From: Lachnoclostridium phytofermentans
GTDB taxonomy: Bacteria; Bacillota; Clostridia; Lachnospirales; Lachnospiraceae
DNA: 64,000 nt
Reading direction: 5' to 3'
Assembly: GCF_000733755.1 (NCBI RefSeq)
Contig: NZ_JPOF01000003.1
Location: 1,032,501-1,096,500 of the forward strand
Shown: in pieces, positions 1 to 8,263 of the stretch
How the letters are laid out: each line of letters starts with the position of its first letter
How positions within the stretch are numbered: position 1 is the first letter of the stretch
Made by a program: the position numbers and the translations under genes
The notes under the pieces: generated by a model
The model's database searches: none
What the model was told of the DNA's origin: nothing
Seen by the model: the letters and a program-made list of their open reading frames with translations, nothing else

Positions 1-770
1 ACATACTTGGTAAGATAATAGGGCCATTTGAATATATGGATTTCATTTTCAACTTCTTCTTTTCCATTCGTTACTTCTTTAACCTTCACATAATATGGCT
101 CCATTTTTAAATTCAACCAGTCTGGACGTACAATGCACGGATCTTGTTCCGGATTTTCTATAATTTCATCTCCATGTAAGTAAACCATTCCATCTAGCTC
201 CTTCACATCTTTATCACTTCTACCATTTAAGATATCAAGGAATTCTGCCCAAACAATTGCACCAGGACCTTTCATAATGTAGTGGAAGTTTTTAAGCACC
301 TCCTCAATCAGCTCCTTATATATATCTTTAAAACTGGTTAGATAGGTTATGTTGTTGCCTCCAATTACAACTGGAACCTTATATTTTCTCTCTATATATT
401 TTGCTAAAAGAAAAGCACTATGAAGCTGAAAGAGAGAAAAGTCTGCTCCACAAGAGATACCGACAATCTGACGATCTTCAAGTGGAATATCTCGTAAAAG
501 ATATTCCATAAATCTCTCAACCTCAGAATGTATCTCTCCAGCGATATAGCTTAATACCATATCTTTGTTGTAGATAAAATGATAATCCTCTATATCATCG
601 CTATAAGAGTCTATGCCAACTGTATTTAAATCATAAAGCATTACAGCATATCCCTTCTGGTTCAGATATCCTCCTAAGGTACCTATACTTAATGGTGGAA
701 GGTAAGAATAGCTTTCCGGTTTCATTGCCTTTTCGCTTGGTACTAATAAAAATGTTATTCTCTCAATCAA
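1..770 (-). CDS. B12-binding-domain radical SAM protein, N-terminal part (runs off left edge)
   Basis: The frame is open from 770 to the window edge, about 256 codons. I chose TTG at 770 because GGAGG lies 7 nt upstream. The protein opens with a hydrophobic strand, then PPLSIGTLGGYLNQKGY and later YDLN, which is the pattern of the cobalamin-binding domain that precedes the catalytic domain in B12-dependent radical SAM enzymes. IVGISCG and VVIGGNN further on fit the same Rossmann-like fold. The CxxxCxxC motif is not in the window, so the radical SAM half is inferred. It lies 44 nt after the glycosyltransferase-like gene and is probably the last visible gene of the cluster operon. Family enzymes often methylate or rearrange unactivated carbons; the substrate here is unknown. 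Confidence 0.75.
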   Translation of the reverse strand, partial: MIERITFLLVPSEKAMKPESYSYLPPLSIGTLGGYLNQKGYAVMLYDLNTVGIDSYSDDIEDYHFIYNKDMVLSYIAGEIHSEVERFMEYLLRDIPLEDRQIVGISCGADFSLFQLHSAFLLAKYIERKYKVPVVIGGNNITYLTSFKDIYKELIEEVLKNFHYIMKGPGAIVWAEFLDILNGRSDKDVKELDGMVYLHGDEIIENPEQDPCIVRPDWLNLKMEPYYVKVKEVTNGKEEVENEIHIFKWPYYLTKY

Positions 771-814
771 CAATAAGCCTCCTTCTGCAACTAAGGTTCC
801 ATTTAAAGATTTCC

Positions 815-2050
815 TTAGCCTTTTATTTTCTCAATGATTTGTGCAACGCTTGGGAGTTCATTCAGTGTTTGTTTATATTGCCGCAAGCTCTGCTGCAAAC
901 GCTCCTTCCTTTCATCTTCTAATAATTCATTTATTCTTTTCAGAGAATTCGTAACATCAAACTGCTCTAATAACAATAAGGTTTTTCCATATGGATTGTT
1001 TTTTAAAACCGGTGCTAGAAATTTATACCAGCCAACCGGAAACATCCGATAAGGATAGCATCTCTCTAATTTCTCAAGTATAGCGTCCACCAAAGCAATT
1101 GGTTTAAATGGTAATTGATCTTTCCTTAATAGTTTAGTCTTAGAAAAGAATAAGGAATTACTAAAATTAACGGAAGGAATTCCTGATAACACTGCTCTTG
1201 CGAGTGAGGTAGAGGTTATATTTCTAGAGATGAAAAGATCGGTTGCCAGTAAGAACTGTTCAAACTCCTTTGGAGGAAGTTGCTCCTTATATAAGATATG
1301 GTCATTTTCACACTCTGAAAAGTATCCTTTGGCACCAATGCACAATACAGTATGTTCCTTAGCCAAGCATTTAATTAGATAATAAAAGACCTCATTACTT
1401 GCTTTCACAAATGCTTCTACATCTGGATATTGCTTATAAGACTCTTGCCATGGTGCATGTGTAAACAAAATGAGTTTCTTATCTGTAGGTAAACCAATTT
1501 TTATCTTCCACTCTTTTGTTGCATCCGCTCGGTATGGCAGGTTCTGAGTAAAAAGGGAATAATGATAGGTATTCTCACGTTCTCCGGAATGTGGGTTAAC
1601 AATAGGGCAAGGGCATAAACGAAATCCATACCTGCGTACATCAATCTCTCCAAATTTATCAGCGCGAAATCCATAGGTATCCATTTGATTGCCAGTGATA
1701 ACCCAATCAAAGTTATCAAAAGTCCCTAGTTTTCCCGAAAAGATTCTTAAATCATCAGGAGTCAGTCCATAATGACTTTCACAGAAATTATAATTTAAAA
1801 AATCAGCCAACAAAATAATCTCTGGTTTAAGCCTTAACTCTATATCAGTTAATAGAATGCGATTAACCTGTCCACTCTTAGGTAGGAGTGTAGTGTATGG
1901 AAATCCATATTTTTCGATAGTTTTATCATGTGACGGCGGGATAATAAAATATGGTTTATGTCCAGCCTCTCTAACCCGTAATGCAAACTCACATGCAATA
2001 CCAAGCTCGCCATAAGCCCAAAAACTAGTAACAATAAATAGTATTATCAT
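815..2050 (-). CDS. glycosyltransferase-like protein (GT-B-like, DUF6365-type)
   Basis: A 411-aa soluble protein. The N-terminus (ILFIVTSFWAYGELG) followed by AGHKPYFIIPPSH resembles the first Rossmann half of GT-B glycosyltransferases. The second half has LILFTHAPWQES and, near residue 285, ATDLFISRNITSTSLARAVLSG, like the donor-site helix of that fold. No signal peptide or membrane segment is seen. It starts 12 nt after the upstream radical SAM gene, so it is co-transcribed, and it is the only non-radical-SAM enzyme candidate in the operon. It could glycosylate the cluster product. Function is inferred from fold-like patterns only; an inactive or non-sugar GT-B relative is possible. Confidence 0.6.
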   Translation of the reverse strand: MIILFIVTSFWAYGELGIACEFALRVREAGHKPYFIIPPSHDKTIEKYGFPYTTLLPKSGQVNRILLTDIELRLKPEIILLADFLNYNFCESHYGLTPDDLRIFSGKLGTFDNFDWVITGNQMDTYGFRADKFGEIDVRRYGFRLCPCPIVNPHSGERENTYHYSLFTQNLPYRADATKEWKIKIGLPTDKKLILFTHAPWQESYKQYPDVEAFVKASNEVFYYLIKCLAKEHTVLCIGAKGYFSECENDHILYKEQLPPKEFEQFLLATDLFISRNITSTSLARAVLSGIPSVNFSNSLFFSKTKLLRKDQLPFKPIALVDAILEKLERCYPYRMFPVGWYKFLAPVLKNNPYGKTLLLLEQFDVTNSLKRINELLEDERKERLQQSLRQYKQTLNELPSVAQIIEKIKG

Positions 2051-2061
2051 AGCAGCTACCC

Positions 2062-2958
2062 CTAACCAACAGCAGTACTAAACTCATCCCAGCCATAAAA
2101 CTCAAGATATTCCTTGTATACCCCACCACAATTTTTCTTATGAAGACATTCTTCACATGCTATACCATGCCGCTTTGTTTCATTTTCCATAAAATCTGCG
2201 TAATTCTTAATAATAAAGTTATGATATAGTAATTTAAAATGAATATCTTCCCACTGTAACTGATAATCTTCATACCCTTTTACCATGCAAGTTGGGAAAC
2301 CTTCTAACGTTACAATAGTATTCCTCTTGATACATTGATCCACCATTTGAAAGACTTGTGGCATAATCTCTGAATATCTTGGTGTAACCTGATGAAAGTT
2401 TTGATAAGCTTTCCCGACCGGATGTAAGCCCGAAATATTAATATGATCCACTCCGCAATCAATAATAAGATTTGCTATCTCCACCAAGCTATCAATGTTA
2501 TTTTTATAGACAACTGTATTGGTTCTAACTTTCGCTCCCAGCCTTTTCGCATTTTTAATACCTTCCATGGCTTCGTTAAAGCTTCCTGTTTCTTGAGTAA
2601 TAAAATCATGCTGTGCAGCATCTTTTCCGTGCATGGATACTACGAACAACTTTACACCTAATTGATATAGTCTTTTTGCATAATTAAAATCTGAAAGTTT
2701 ACGCCCATTGGTTTGTAAACTAACCTCTTTGTAGTTTAAATCCTGAATCATCTTTAATATATCTTCAAAATCATCAAGTACTGTTGCTTCACCACCATGA
2801 ATATTCACTGATTCATAGCCTTGATTCGCATTCTCCTCTAAGAATTTATACAGTAGCTTTTTATTCACTCCTTCTCTTCTCTCTTTATGAGAATTCACCA
2901 CGCAAAAGATACATGAGTTATTGCATTGATCTGTTAAATGTACACTTATCGCTTTCAT
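2062..2958 (-). CDS. radical SAM protein with C-terminal cysteine cluster
   Basis: A 298-aa protein with the 4Fe-4S SAM motif CNNSCIFC at residues 12-19, the glycine-rich NIHGGEATVLDDF near residue 53 and a TIM-barrel-like course (LQTNGR, FVVSMHGKDA). The C-terminus has CEECLHKKNCGGVYKEY then YGWDEF, a cysteine arrangement seen in peptide- or small-molecule-modifying radical SAM proteins and suggesting an auxiliary cluster or Zn site. It is unlike the two SPASM paralogues of the operon outside the SAM motif. It begins 25 nt after the stop of the next upstream gene. The reaction is not known. Confidence 0.8.
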   Translation of the reverse strand: MKAISVHLTDQCNNSCIFCVVNSHKERREGVNKKLLYKFLEENANQGYESVNIHGGEATVLDDFEDILKMIQDLNYKEVSLQTNGRKLSDFNYAKRLYQLGVKLFVVSMHGKDAAQHDFITQETGSFNEAMEGIKNAKRLGAKVRTNTVVYKNNIDSLVEIANLIIDCGVDHINISGLHPVGKAYQNFHQVTPRYSEIMPQVFQMVDQCIKRNTIVTLEGFPTCMVKGYEDYQLQWEDIHFKLLYHNFIIKNYADFMENETKRHGIACEECLHKKNCGGVYKEYLEFYGWDEFSTAVG

Positions 2959-2982
2959 TTACCAATCTCCTTCCCTATGTAT

Positions 2983-3897
2983 TTACTCTGCTATCCTTAA
3001 TAGATTATTTAAAAGTTTACATTCCTTGCAAAAATCACTTGTTAACAAAGGAGTTGCATACTCTGTCCATAGTTTTCGCAAACTTTGTTTATATAGATTA
3101 CCGATCGCTTCATTCTGATTCATTCCGTTACAGCAGGGATAAACTTCTCCATCTAGTCTAATATTTGGTACTATGCTACCTTTGGTATTGCAGCTTAATC
3201 GGTACGGTTGATTTATGATGATGTGTTTCTTATTCGCCAGCTGTACAGCCTCAGTTATCAAACTTTTTATCTTCTCTTTATTCTCACTGATAAATTCTTC
3301 CTCTCCAATAGGTAAGCCATAACTAATCGCTTGTAATCCATGGAGATCCGCAAATTCTACGAGATTTGTGATTTCATCCAAGTTGCTTTCATTCATCGTG
3401 CTGTTTATTATTCCGACTATGTTAGGATACCTTTTTAAGTTACTTAAATTCTTTTTTAAGACGTCAAAGTTATAATTCTTTGCGATGACATCCATCTTCT
3501 CTTTTGTTGTCGCATCTATTGAAAATACAAGTAATTCAACATTACCCTCTTGATTCAGCTTTTCAAAATCAATGAGAACAGCACCGTTGGTTATAATGGA
3601 AACCTTGTAGTCTCTAAGGCTCCATATCAATTCGTAGATATCTTTATAGCAGAAGGATTCCCCCATTCCACAGATAATCAAATTCCTTACCCCTTCTAAG
3701 TGCTCTAATAATTGTTCTAAATGCTCCAGCAAAAAATCCTCTGGGTTCTCTTTATCTCTTGTGCAATAAATACAATCCAACTGACATCTTGTAGTTACTT
3801 CAAGAGAAACCACTTGTGGAGCGTTACATACTATTTTCCTTACAGGCTCTAAGTATTTATCTCCCCGACGATCCGACTCACATAAACTATTCATCAT
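2983..3897 (-). CDS. radical SAM/SPASM domain protein (paralogue 1)
   Basis: A 304-aa radical SAM protein. CQLDCIYC lies near residue 38, LIICGMGESFCY replaces the usual GGEP-like SAM-binding stretch, and the C-terminal third has the SPASM pattern (DGEVYPCCNG, IGNLYK, FCKECKLL), which binds one or two auxiliary Fe-S clusters. It is clearly paralogous to the protein encoded at 4907-5800: both share a PxVxSxEVTTRC lead-in and the CGxGESF stretch. The ATG overlaps the stop of the upstream SPASM fragment (ATGATG), so translation is probably coupled. SPASM enzymes commonly modify ribosomal peptides, enzymes or small molecules; no peptide substrate is visible. Confidence 0.85.
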   Translation of the reverse strand: MMNSLCESDRRGDKYLEPVRKIVCNAPQVVSLEVTTRCQLDCIYCTRDKENPEDFLLEHLEQLLEHLEGVRNLIICGMGESFCYKDIYELIWSLRDYKVSIITNGAVLIDFEKLNQEGNVELLVFSIDATTKEKMDVIAKNYNFDVLKKNLSNLKRYPNIVGIINSTMNESNLDEITNLVEFADLHGLQAISYGLPIGEEEFISENKEKIKSLITEAVQLANKKHIIINQPYRLSCNTKGSIVPNIRLDGEVYPCCNGMNQNEAIGNLYKQSLRKLWTEYATPLLTSDFCKECKLLNNLLRIAE

Positions 3898-4205
3898 ATT
3901 TCTTCTCTTTCTCGTAGCTTCTCAATAAAATATTGATAGTACTTAGGATTATCCAACAACTCATAACAAACATCACAACCACTTGTGAAATCTTTTTCCA
4001 TAAGCTCCTTAGCAAACTCGCTCTCCATAAAAAACTCCACGATACCTCTTGGTCCATATTTATGAATAAATCGATAAGCTTCGTTGTCTTTAAACTCTTC
4101 CATTAATTCATATAATCTTCTCTCTTTCAAATTACCCAAATGAAAATACTTACTCTCTTGCGATCGTGCTGATTGGCAACAAGCATCTATCCTACCATCA
4201 AAATC
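3894..4205 (-). pseudogene. C-terminal SPASM part of a frameshifted radical SAM gene
   Basis: Reading one base back (-1) inside the T7 run at about 4206-4212, the radical SAM frame of the gene at 4205-4882 continues as LDFDGRIDACC, then HLGNLKERRLYELM and finally GCDVCYELL before the stop at 3894. This is a textbook SPASM tail (second strand DGxxxxCC, LGNL, CxxC). The joined product would be about 329 aa, close to the 303-304 aa of its neighbours. No good ribosome site precedes an internal start here; the only candidate is a TTG at 4139. So this is most likely the broken-off end of one gene, not a separate 81-aa protein, unless slippage restores the frame. Confidence 0.7.
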
Positions 4206-4882
4206 TAAAAAAAGTTACCTATTCCACAGTAAGTTTCCACTCTTTTCGGTGTTTGGAATGGTTTGAACCGCTTAATTTTTTTCGAATCTTCTCCCTCGAA
4301 TGGCATTGCTTTTACCGGTTGTATCGAAATTTTATTCTGATATTCCTTGTAGATTTGATATATCTCTTTAACTTCATCACTCTCCACATATGTAACATTA
4401 ATACTGACAAATTTACCAGTTGCTAATCCTGCTTCAATTGCGTTTTTAACTATTCGTTCATTAATAAATTCCAGATGATACTTATCCGAACTAATGACTA
4501 ATCCCTTTAACCCTGGCATACTTTTTAGTATTGTAATACCTTCTTCTACTGTTTTGGCCCATAATCCATTTGTCACAACTCCTGCATAAATACCTAGTTC
4601 TTCTGATTTATTTACGTAATCACATAACTGTTTTCTTAAAACAAATGGCTCCCCGCCTACAAAATGTACAGCTTTTACACCGCACTCCTTAAACTGTTCC
4701 AGCCAATCTAAGACATCGTTATAGTCTGCATCAGTGAATGAAATTACATCATCTTTCACAATACAATGTCTACATGCAGCATTGCATTTATTGGTAATAC
4801 TTATGAAAGCGCCTGAAATAACCGAGTGAATTATTCCTTTTTTTCTTTCTTCCATATTCAATAAGTTTGTATCAAGCTTCAT
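4205..4882 (-). CDS. radical SAM protein, N-terminal part of a frameshifted SPASM enzyme
   Basis: The catalytic radical SAM half is intact: CNAACRHC near residue 33, VHFVGGEPFVLRK (the SAM-binding GGEP motif), then VVTNGLWAK and LVISSDKYH. ATG at 4882 is preferred to the upstream TTG (4903) because a GGGAG site precedes it. The frame ends abruptly in ETYCGIGNFF followed by TAG, exactly after the first SPASM cysteine and within a seven-T run. The missing SPASM tail lies directly downstream in another frame (3894-4205). It may be a real loss, a phase-variable site, a sequencing error or a slippage site. The gene sits 25 nt after the next SPASM gene. Confidence 0.75.
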   Translation of the reverse strand: MKLDTNLLNMEERKKGIIHSVISGAFISITNKCNAACRHCIVKDDVISFTDADYNDVLDWLEQFKECGVKAVHFVGGEPFVLRKQLCDYVNKSEELGIYAGVVTNGLWAKTVEEGITILKSMPGLKGLVISSDKYHLEFINERIVKNAIEAGLATGKFVSINVTYVESDEVKEIYQIYKEYQNKISIQPVKAMPFEGEDSKKIKRFKPFQTPKRVETYCGIGNFF

Positions 4883-4906
4883 ACCCCTCTCCCTTCCAAT
4901 CAATAT

Positions 4907-5800
4907 TTAATTAGTAAATTGCATATCACAATTAGAAAGAAACTTACACTGTTTACATTTTATCCCACTTATAAATTCCTGATATGCTGATGTTTTCCAT
5001 ACATTATCAAACGTTATGTTATTCAAGCTACCTAATTTTTCGTTAATATACAAAGTTTCCGCACAAGCAAAGATATCACCGTCAATCGATATATAAGGAG
5101 TGATCCATTTTAAATAAATACAACATGTCTCAAAAGGATTTACAAAATAAATACCTGCTTTTGCTGCCCTTTTTTCAGCCATCGATAAGATTAATTTTAA
5201 CTCCTCCTGATTTTCTTCTATGTAAGCTTCTTTCCCGCGTGGCAGAGAAAAATGTATGGTATTAAACTTAAATTCTGAAGCAAAGTCTATCAAATCTAAC
5301 ATTTCTGCTTTGTTATGTTCATTCAAGGTGCAATTCAAAACAAGATGTATCCGTTTCTTGCTATGTAAGGTATATCTCGCATGCTCTCTCAAGTTTTCAA
5401 TAAGATGTTCAAAATTATAGTTCGGGCTTATCTGATTTATTCTATCCCTGTCAACCGCATCAATAGAAAAGATGATTCTTTCTATATTGTTGTTTTGATT
5501 TAGTCTTTCATAATCAATCAATATGGTACCATTAGTAACAATGCAAAATTTCTGATTATGAAATTCTTTTACGATCTCATATATCCTTGGATATAAAAAA
5601 CTTTCTCCGATACCACAAATAATAAACTTACTAAATTTACTCTCTTCCTTTTTAATCTTCTTTAGTAAATCCTCCGAAATATCTAGACTTTCCGGTGGTC
5701 TATTCTTTTTATTGCAGTATATACAATTAAGATTACAACGGGTAGTAACTTCAATTGATAACACCTCTGGTGTGTTTGTTAGCGCCTGGGCCAGCTTCAT
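4907..5800 (-). CDS. radical SAM/SPASM domain protein (paralogue 2)
   Basis: About 297 aa from ATG 5800, which has GGAGG 10 nt upstream; the frame is open a further 18 nt. CNLNCIYC lies near residue 22, FIICGIGESFLYP follows, and the C-terminus carries SPASM-like features (ISIDGDIFACAETL, LGSLNN, CKQCKFLSNCD). It is a paralogue of the protein at 2983-3897 and the two may act on related substrates or successive positions. It precedes the frameshifted radical SAM gene by 24 nt in the same operon. Auxiliary cluster number cannot be decided from sequence alone. Confidence 0.85.
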   Translation of the reverse strand: MKLAQALTNTPEVLSIEVTTRCNLNCIYCNKKNRPPESLDISEDLLKKIKKEESKFSKFIICGIGESFLYPRIYEIVKEFHNQKFCIVTNGTILIDYERLNQNNNIERIIFSIDAVDRDRINQISPNYNFEHLIENLREHARYTLHSKKRIHLVLNCTLNEHNKAEMLDLIDFASEFKFNTIHFSLPRGKEAYIEENQEELKLILSMAEKRAAKAGIYFVNPFETCCIYLKWITPYISIDGDIFACAETLYINEKLGSLNNITFDNVWKTSAYQEFISGIKCKQCKFLSNCDMQFTN

Positions 5801-5865
5801 GCACTCTCTTCCTCCCATCTTAGTAATAACAACAAAGCACTGATTCTTTAACGAGAAATAAAATC

Positions 5866-6510
5866 CTATTGCATGTCTGAAGGAAAATATATTGTAATAA
5901 TTTTTTTAATGAAAGGAATCGCATCAAATTCCTGCGATCTATATAATCGATAATAAAATTCTTTCACGGGTAAAAATATATGAGAATTCAAATAAGAACA
6001 GTTAATAGGTATGTGCGGTACTTGACTTAGACCATCTTCCAAATATTTCATTGTTTGAATCATGTCGTCATTTTCATGCCAGTATTCCGAATAATAGATG
6101 TATGGTAAGATAAAATAAGATTCTTTTGTATTCGCTTCTTGTTGTAATTGTAACATACTCTCCAAAGTTTCTCTGAGATCATCGTCATTTCTAATGGAAG
6201 AGGGAAGTTTTAATTCTATCAAAACTTTTATTAAGTGGACAAACCAATCATCTGGTTTCTTATGTAATATTTCATTACAGTGCTCAATCAGTAAATGTAG
6301 ATTTGAATGGATCAAGTCTTCTCCCTGAATGATTCTGGTAATTTCATAGTATTGAAAAAATATATATGAAATTTTCATTTCGTAATCTTCTTCTGCTTTT
6401 TTAGTCTCTATTTTTACTTTTTTTATAAAATTGCTTTGACTTTTTGGGAATTTCATTATCATATTAACTGCTTGTATAATATTGATATGCACTTCATTTA
6501 TATACTCCAC
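5866..6510 (-). CDS. hypothetical helical protein, first gene of the radical SAM operon
   Basis: I do not recognise this family. The GTG at 6510 is chosen because GGAGG lies 6 nt upstream; the frame continues to 6525 without a ribosome site. The 214-aa product is rich in helices and aromatic residues (YIFFQYYEITRII, YFILPYIYYSEYW), lacks cysteine clusters, signal peptide or membrane segment, and its regular Leu/Tyr spacing would fit a TPR-like or other alpha-helical repeat fold. It is the first gene after the promoter at 6548-6576 and 66 nt upstream of the first SPASM gene, so it may be a substrate carrier, partner or regulator of the cluster. Confidence 0.6.
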   Translation of the reverse strand: MEYINEVHINIIQAVNMIMKFPKSQSNFIKKVKIETKKAEEDYEMKISYIFFQYYEITRIIQGEDLIHSNLHLLIEHCNEILHKKPDDWFVHLIKVLIELKLPSSIRNDDDLRETLESMLQLQQEANTKESYFILPYIYYSEYWHENDDMIQTMKYLEDGLSQVPHIPINCSYLNSHIFLPVKEFYYRLYRSQEFDAIPFIKKIITIYFPSDMQ

Positions 6511-6547
6511 TATCGTCCTCCACAACTTTTTCTAATATTTACATCTG

Positions 6548-6576
6548 ATTATACTTAATTTGTAATAATTTGTAAA
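6548..6576 (-). promoter_or_regulatory. sigma-A-type promoter of the radical SAM operon
   Basis: On the minus strand TTTACA (6576-6571) and TATAAT (6553-6548) are separated by 17 bp. The expected start near 6541 leaves a leader of about 30 nt before the GTG at 6510. Confidence 0.6.
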
Positions 6577-6734
6577 TACTTTTCGTCGATATTTTACTTT
6601 TTTTCTAAATTTTAATCTTTTGTATGTACTTATGGCTATTAATGCATTAAATATGTATTATGTATTATAATCTGTATTATTATCTTGCAAGAGATAAATT
6701 GATTGTAAAGAATCAGATAAGCAATTAATTTAAT

Positions 6735-6813
6735 GACAGGTGGTACGACTTTCTGTACCCATACTAGGCGGGCATAAGATCGTTATGCCAGCCACACTGG
6801 TGACTGGCATAAC
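6735..6813. other. cluster of overlapping inverted repeats, possible structured RNA
   Basis: Three dyads crowd this stretch. GGTAC...GTACC spans about 6741-6759. GGCATAA...TTATGCC spans about 6771-6789. GTTATGCCAG...CTGGCATAAC spans 6782-6813 with a nearly perfect 14-bp stem. The last two share the middle TTATGCC arm, so they exclude each other, as in attenuators. No T-tract follows on either strand, so a simple terminator is unlikely. It lies between the deaminase-like gene and the promoter of the radical SAM operon (gap 6526-6906), which otherwise holds only AT-rich DNA. Confidence 0.4.
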
Positions 6814-6906
6814 TAAAACATAGATTAATATTCTCTCTAGATTATTTTTTTGCGCATATATACCTTCAAATGTGCTCCTTTATAAATATAGCTGATGCCT
6901 CAGATT

Positions 6907-8118
6907 TTATTTAAATTCTCCAGATACAATTTCCCCATCAAATAAAACGACTCTTTCCGGACAAACCCTTCCTATTAAGTGCGCAGAAGACTCTGCTTTT
7001 ACAAATAGAATATCTCCTTTGTCTCCGACCTTGGGCCAAGCCAAATTCCCTTCTTGATCAAGAGGGGTAACACCATTTGTAACAAGTCCTAATGCTCTCG
7101 ATAAGGAAACTTCATCGGTCATAGAAAAACATTCTGCTGCACGGCTTGCTCGTTCAATTAAGTCACCCGAACCAAATGGGCTCCAGTGGTCATTAATGTT
7201 ATCATTTATCACATTCACCTTAACACCGTGACTTTCTAGTAGTGGTATGGATAATGCTTTCGTTCCAAGTGGGACGGTTGTATTGATTGCTATATTTGCC
7301 TCTTTTAAACGTTTTAAAATAGGTCTTAATACATCTTCCGAAGCATCTGCCAGTGAAAATGCGTGACTTATTTGTACTTTTCCCTGCATATTATTCGCTA
7401 TCGTATAGTCGATGATACGTTTAATTTCAAATAATCCCAATGTGCCTCGATCATGCAAATGTATATCAATCTCTTTCTTATATTTTGTTGCTAAATCAAA
7501 CGTAATCTTTAAGGATTTTTCGATATCTCCATCAAGTGTTGCTGGGTCCACACCGCCTAAAACAGTGACAGCATCGTCTTCTAGTGCTTTGGTTAATAAT
7601 CCTATTTCTTCTGTAATAACAGTCCCATGCTGAGGAAAGACCACGAGTTCATAATTTATTTTATGTTTGTTTTGTTCTAAAACCTTCTTAATCACAGTTA
7701 TATTCTCCAATCCAATTACAGGATCTACATTCGTTTGCACACGTAAAAATGTTGCACCCTTACTTGTGATCAAATCAATTAATGCCTGGGCTTTTTGCGA
7801 CGTCTCTGCTAAGGCCTCACGTAAAAAACCCCTCTCTTCTACAATTCTTTCTGCCACACTATGCATAGGTACCACTGCATGCCATTTGCCGCCATAATGT
7901 CCTTTATCCAGATGAATATGATTATCTACCAAAGAAGGCAACGCTAAATATCCTTTTGCATCAATCACATCATTTGCAGCTTCTGGAATTACCGCAGCAA
8001 TTTCTTTTATTTCGCCATCTTGAATCAATAGGCAAACTTGCTTCGTCTTCGTTACTACCGTGTCTTTCGCAATTTCTTCTCTTCCTATCTCTAGAAGAAC
8101 ATTCTTAATCCATCCCAT
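6907..8118 (-). CDS. cytosine deaminase-like amidohydrolase
   Basis: About 403 aa from ATG 8118, which has GGAGG 10 nt upstream; an in-frame ATG at 8127 and the open frame up to 8172 are alternatives. It belongs to the metal-dependent amidohydrolase superfamily, CodA-like: the HxH pair in DNHIHLDKG, HLHDRG and SHAFSL histidines and the late NDNIND aspartate region are the expected metal and catalytic positions. It probably deaminates or hydrolyses a cyclic nitrogen compound such as a pyrimidine, in the cytoplasm. It is transcribed away from the MerR gene from a MerR-type promoter at 8221-8251, so an inducer sensed by that regulator should control it. Exact substrate unknown. Confidence 0.8.
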   Translation of the reverse strand: MGWIKNVLLEIGREEIAKDTVVTKTKQVCLLIQDGEIKEIAAVIPEAANDVIDAKGYLALPSLVDNHIHLDKGHYGGKWHAVVPMHSVAERIVEERGFLREALAETSQKAQALIDLITSKGATFLRVQTNVDPVIGLENITVIKKVLEQNKHKINYELVVFPQHGTVITEEIGLLTKALEDDAVTVLGGVDPATLDGDIEKSLKITFDLATKYKKEIDIHLHDRGTLGLFEIKRIIDYTIANNMQGKVQISHAFSLADASEDVLRPILKRLKEANIAINTTVPLGTKALSIPLLESHGVKVNVINDNINDHWSPFGSGDLIERASRAAECFSMTDEVSLSRALGLVTNGVTPLDQEGNLAWPKVGDKGDILFVKAESSAHLIGRVCPERVVLFDGEIVSGEFK

Positions 8119-8220
8119 TTCAATCATACCTCCAATACCTATGTTCTTTTTGACTAAGTCTTTTGCTCTCAACGTATGAACTTTCCTTCATAACCATTGC
8201 GTTTATTTATAACTACTAGT

Positions 8221-8251
8221 AGTATAAGGTATGGAGTAACTCCATAGTCAA
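8221..8251 (-). promoter_or_regulatory. MerR-type promoter with 19-bp spacer and operator dyad
   Basis: On the minus strand TTGACT (8251-8246) and TATACT (8226-8221) are separated by 19 bp, longer than the usual 17, and the spacer holds the dyad TATGGAGT-A-ACTCCATA. A stretched spacer with a centred dyad is the signature of promoters activated by MerR-family proteins through DNA distortion. It points to the amidohydrolase gene; the merR gene lies on the other side. A further palindrome, ACTACTAGTAGT, overlaps the -10. Confidence 0.8.
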
Positions 8252-8263
8252 GGAGGAAAACAT

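Noticed and set aside
3894-4139. Independent 81-aa protein (possible peptide precursor)
   Set aside because: It starts at a TTG without ribosome site and is the SPASM tail of the frameshifted upstream gene.
6782-6813. Rho-independent terminator of the amidohydrolase gene
   Set aside because: The stem is strong but no T-tract follows on the minus strand.
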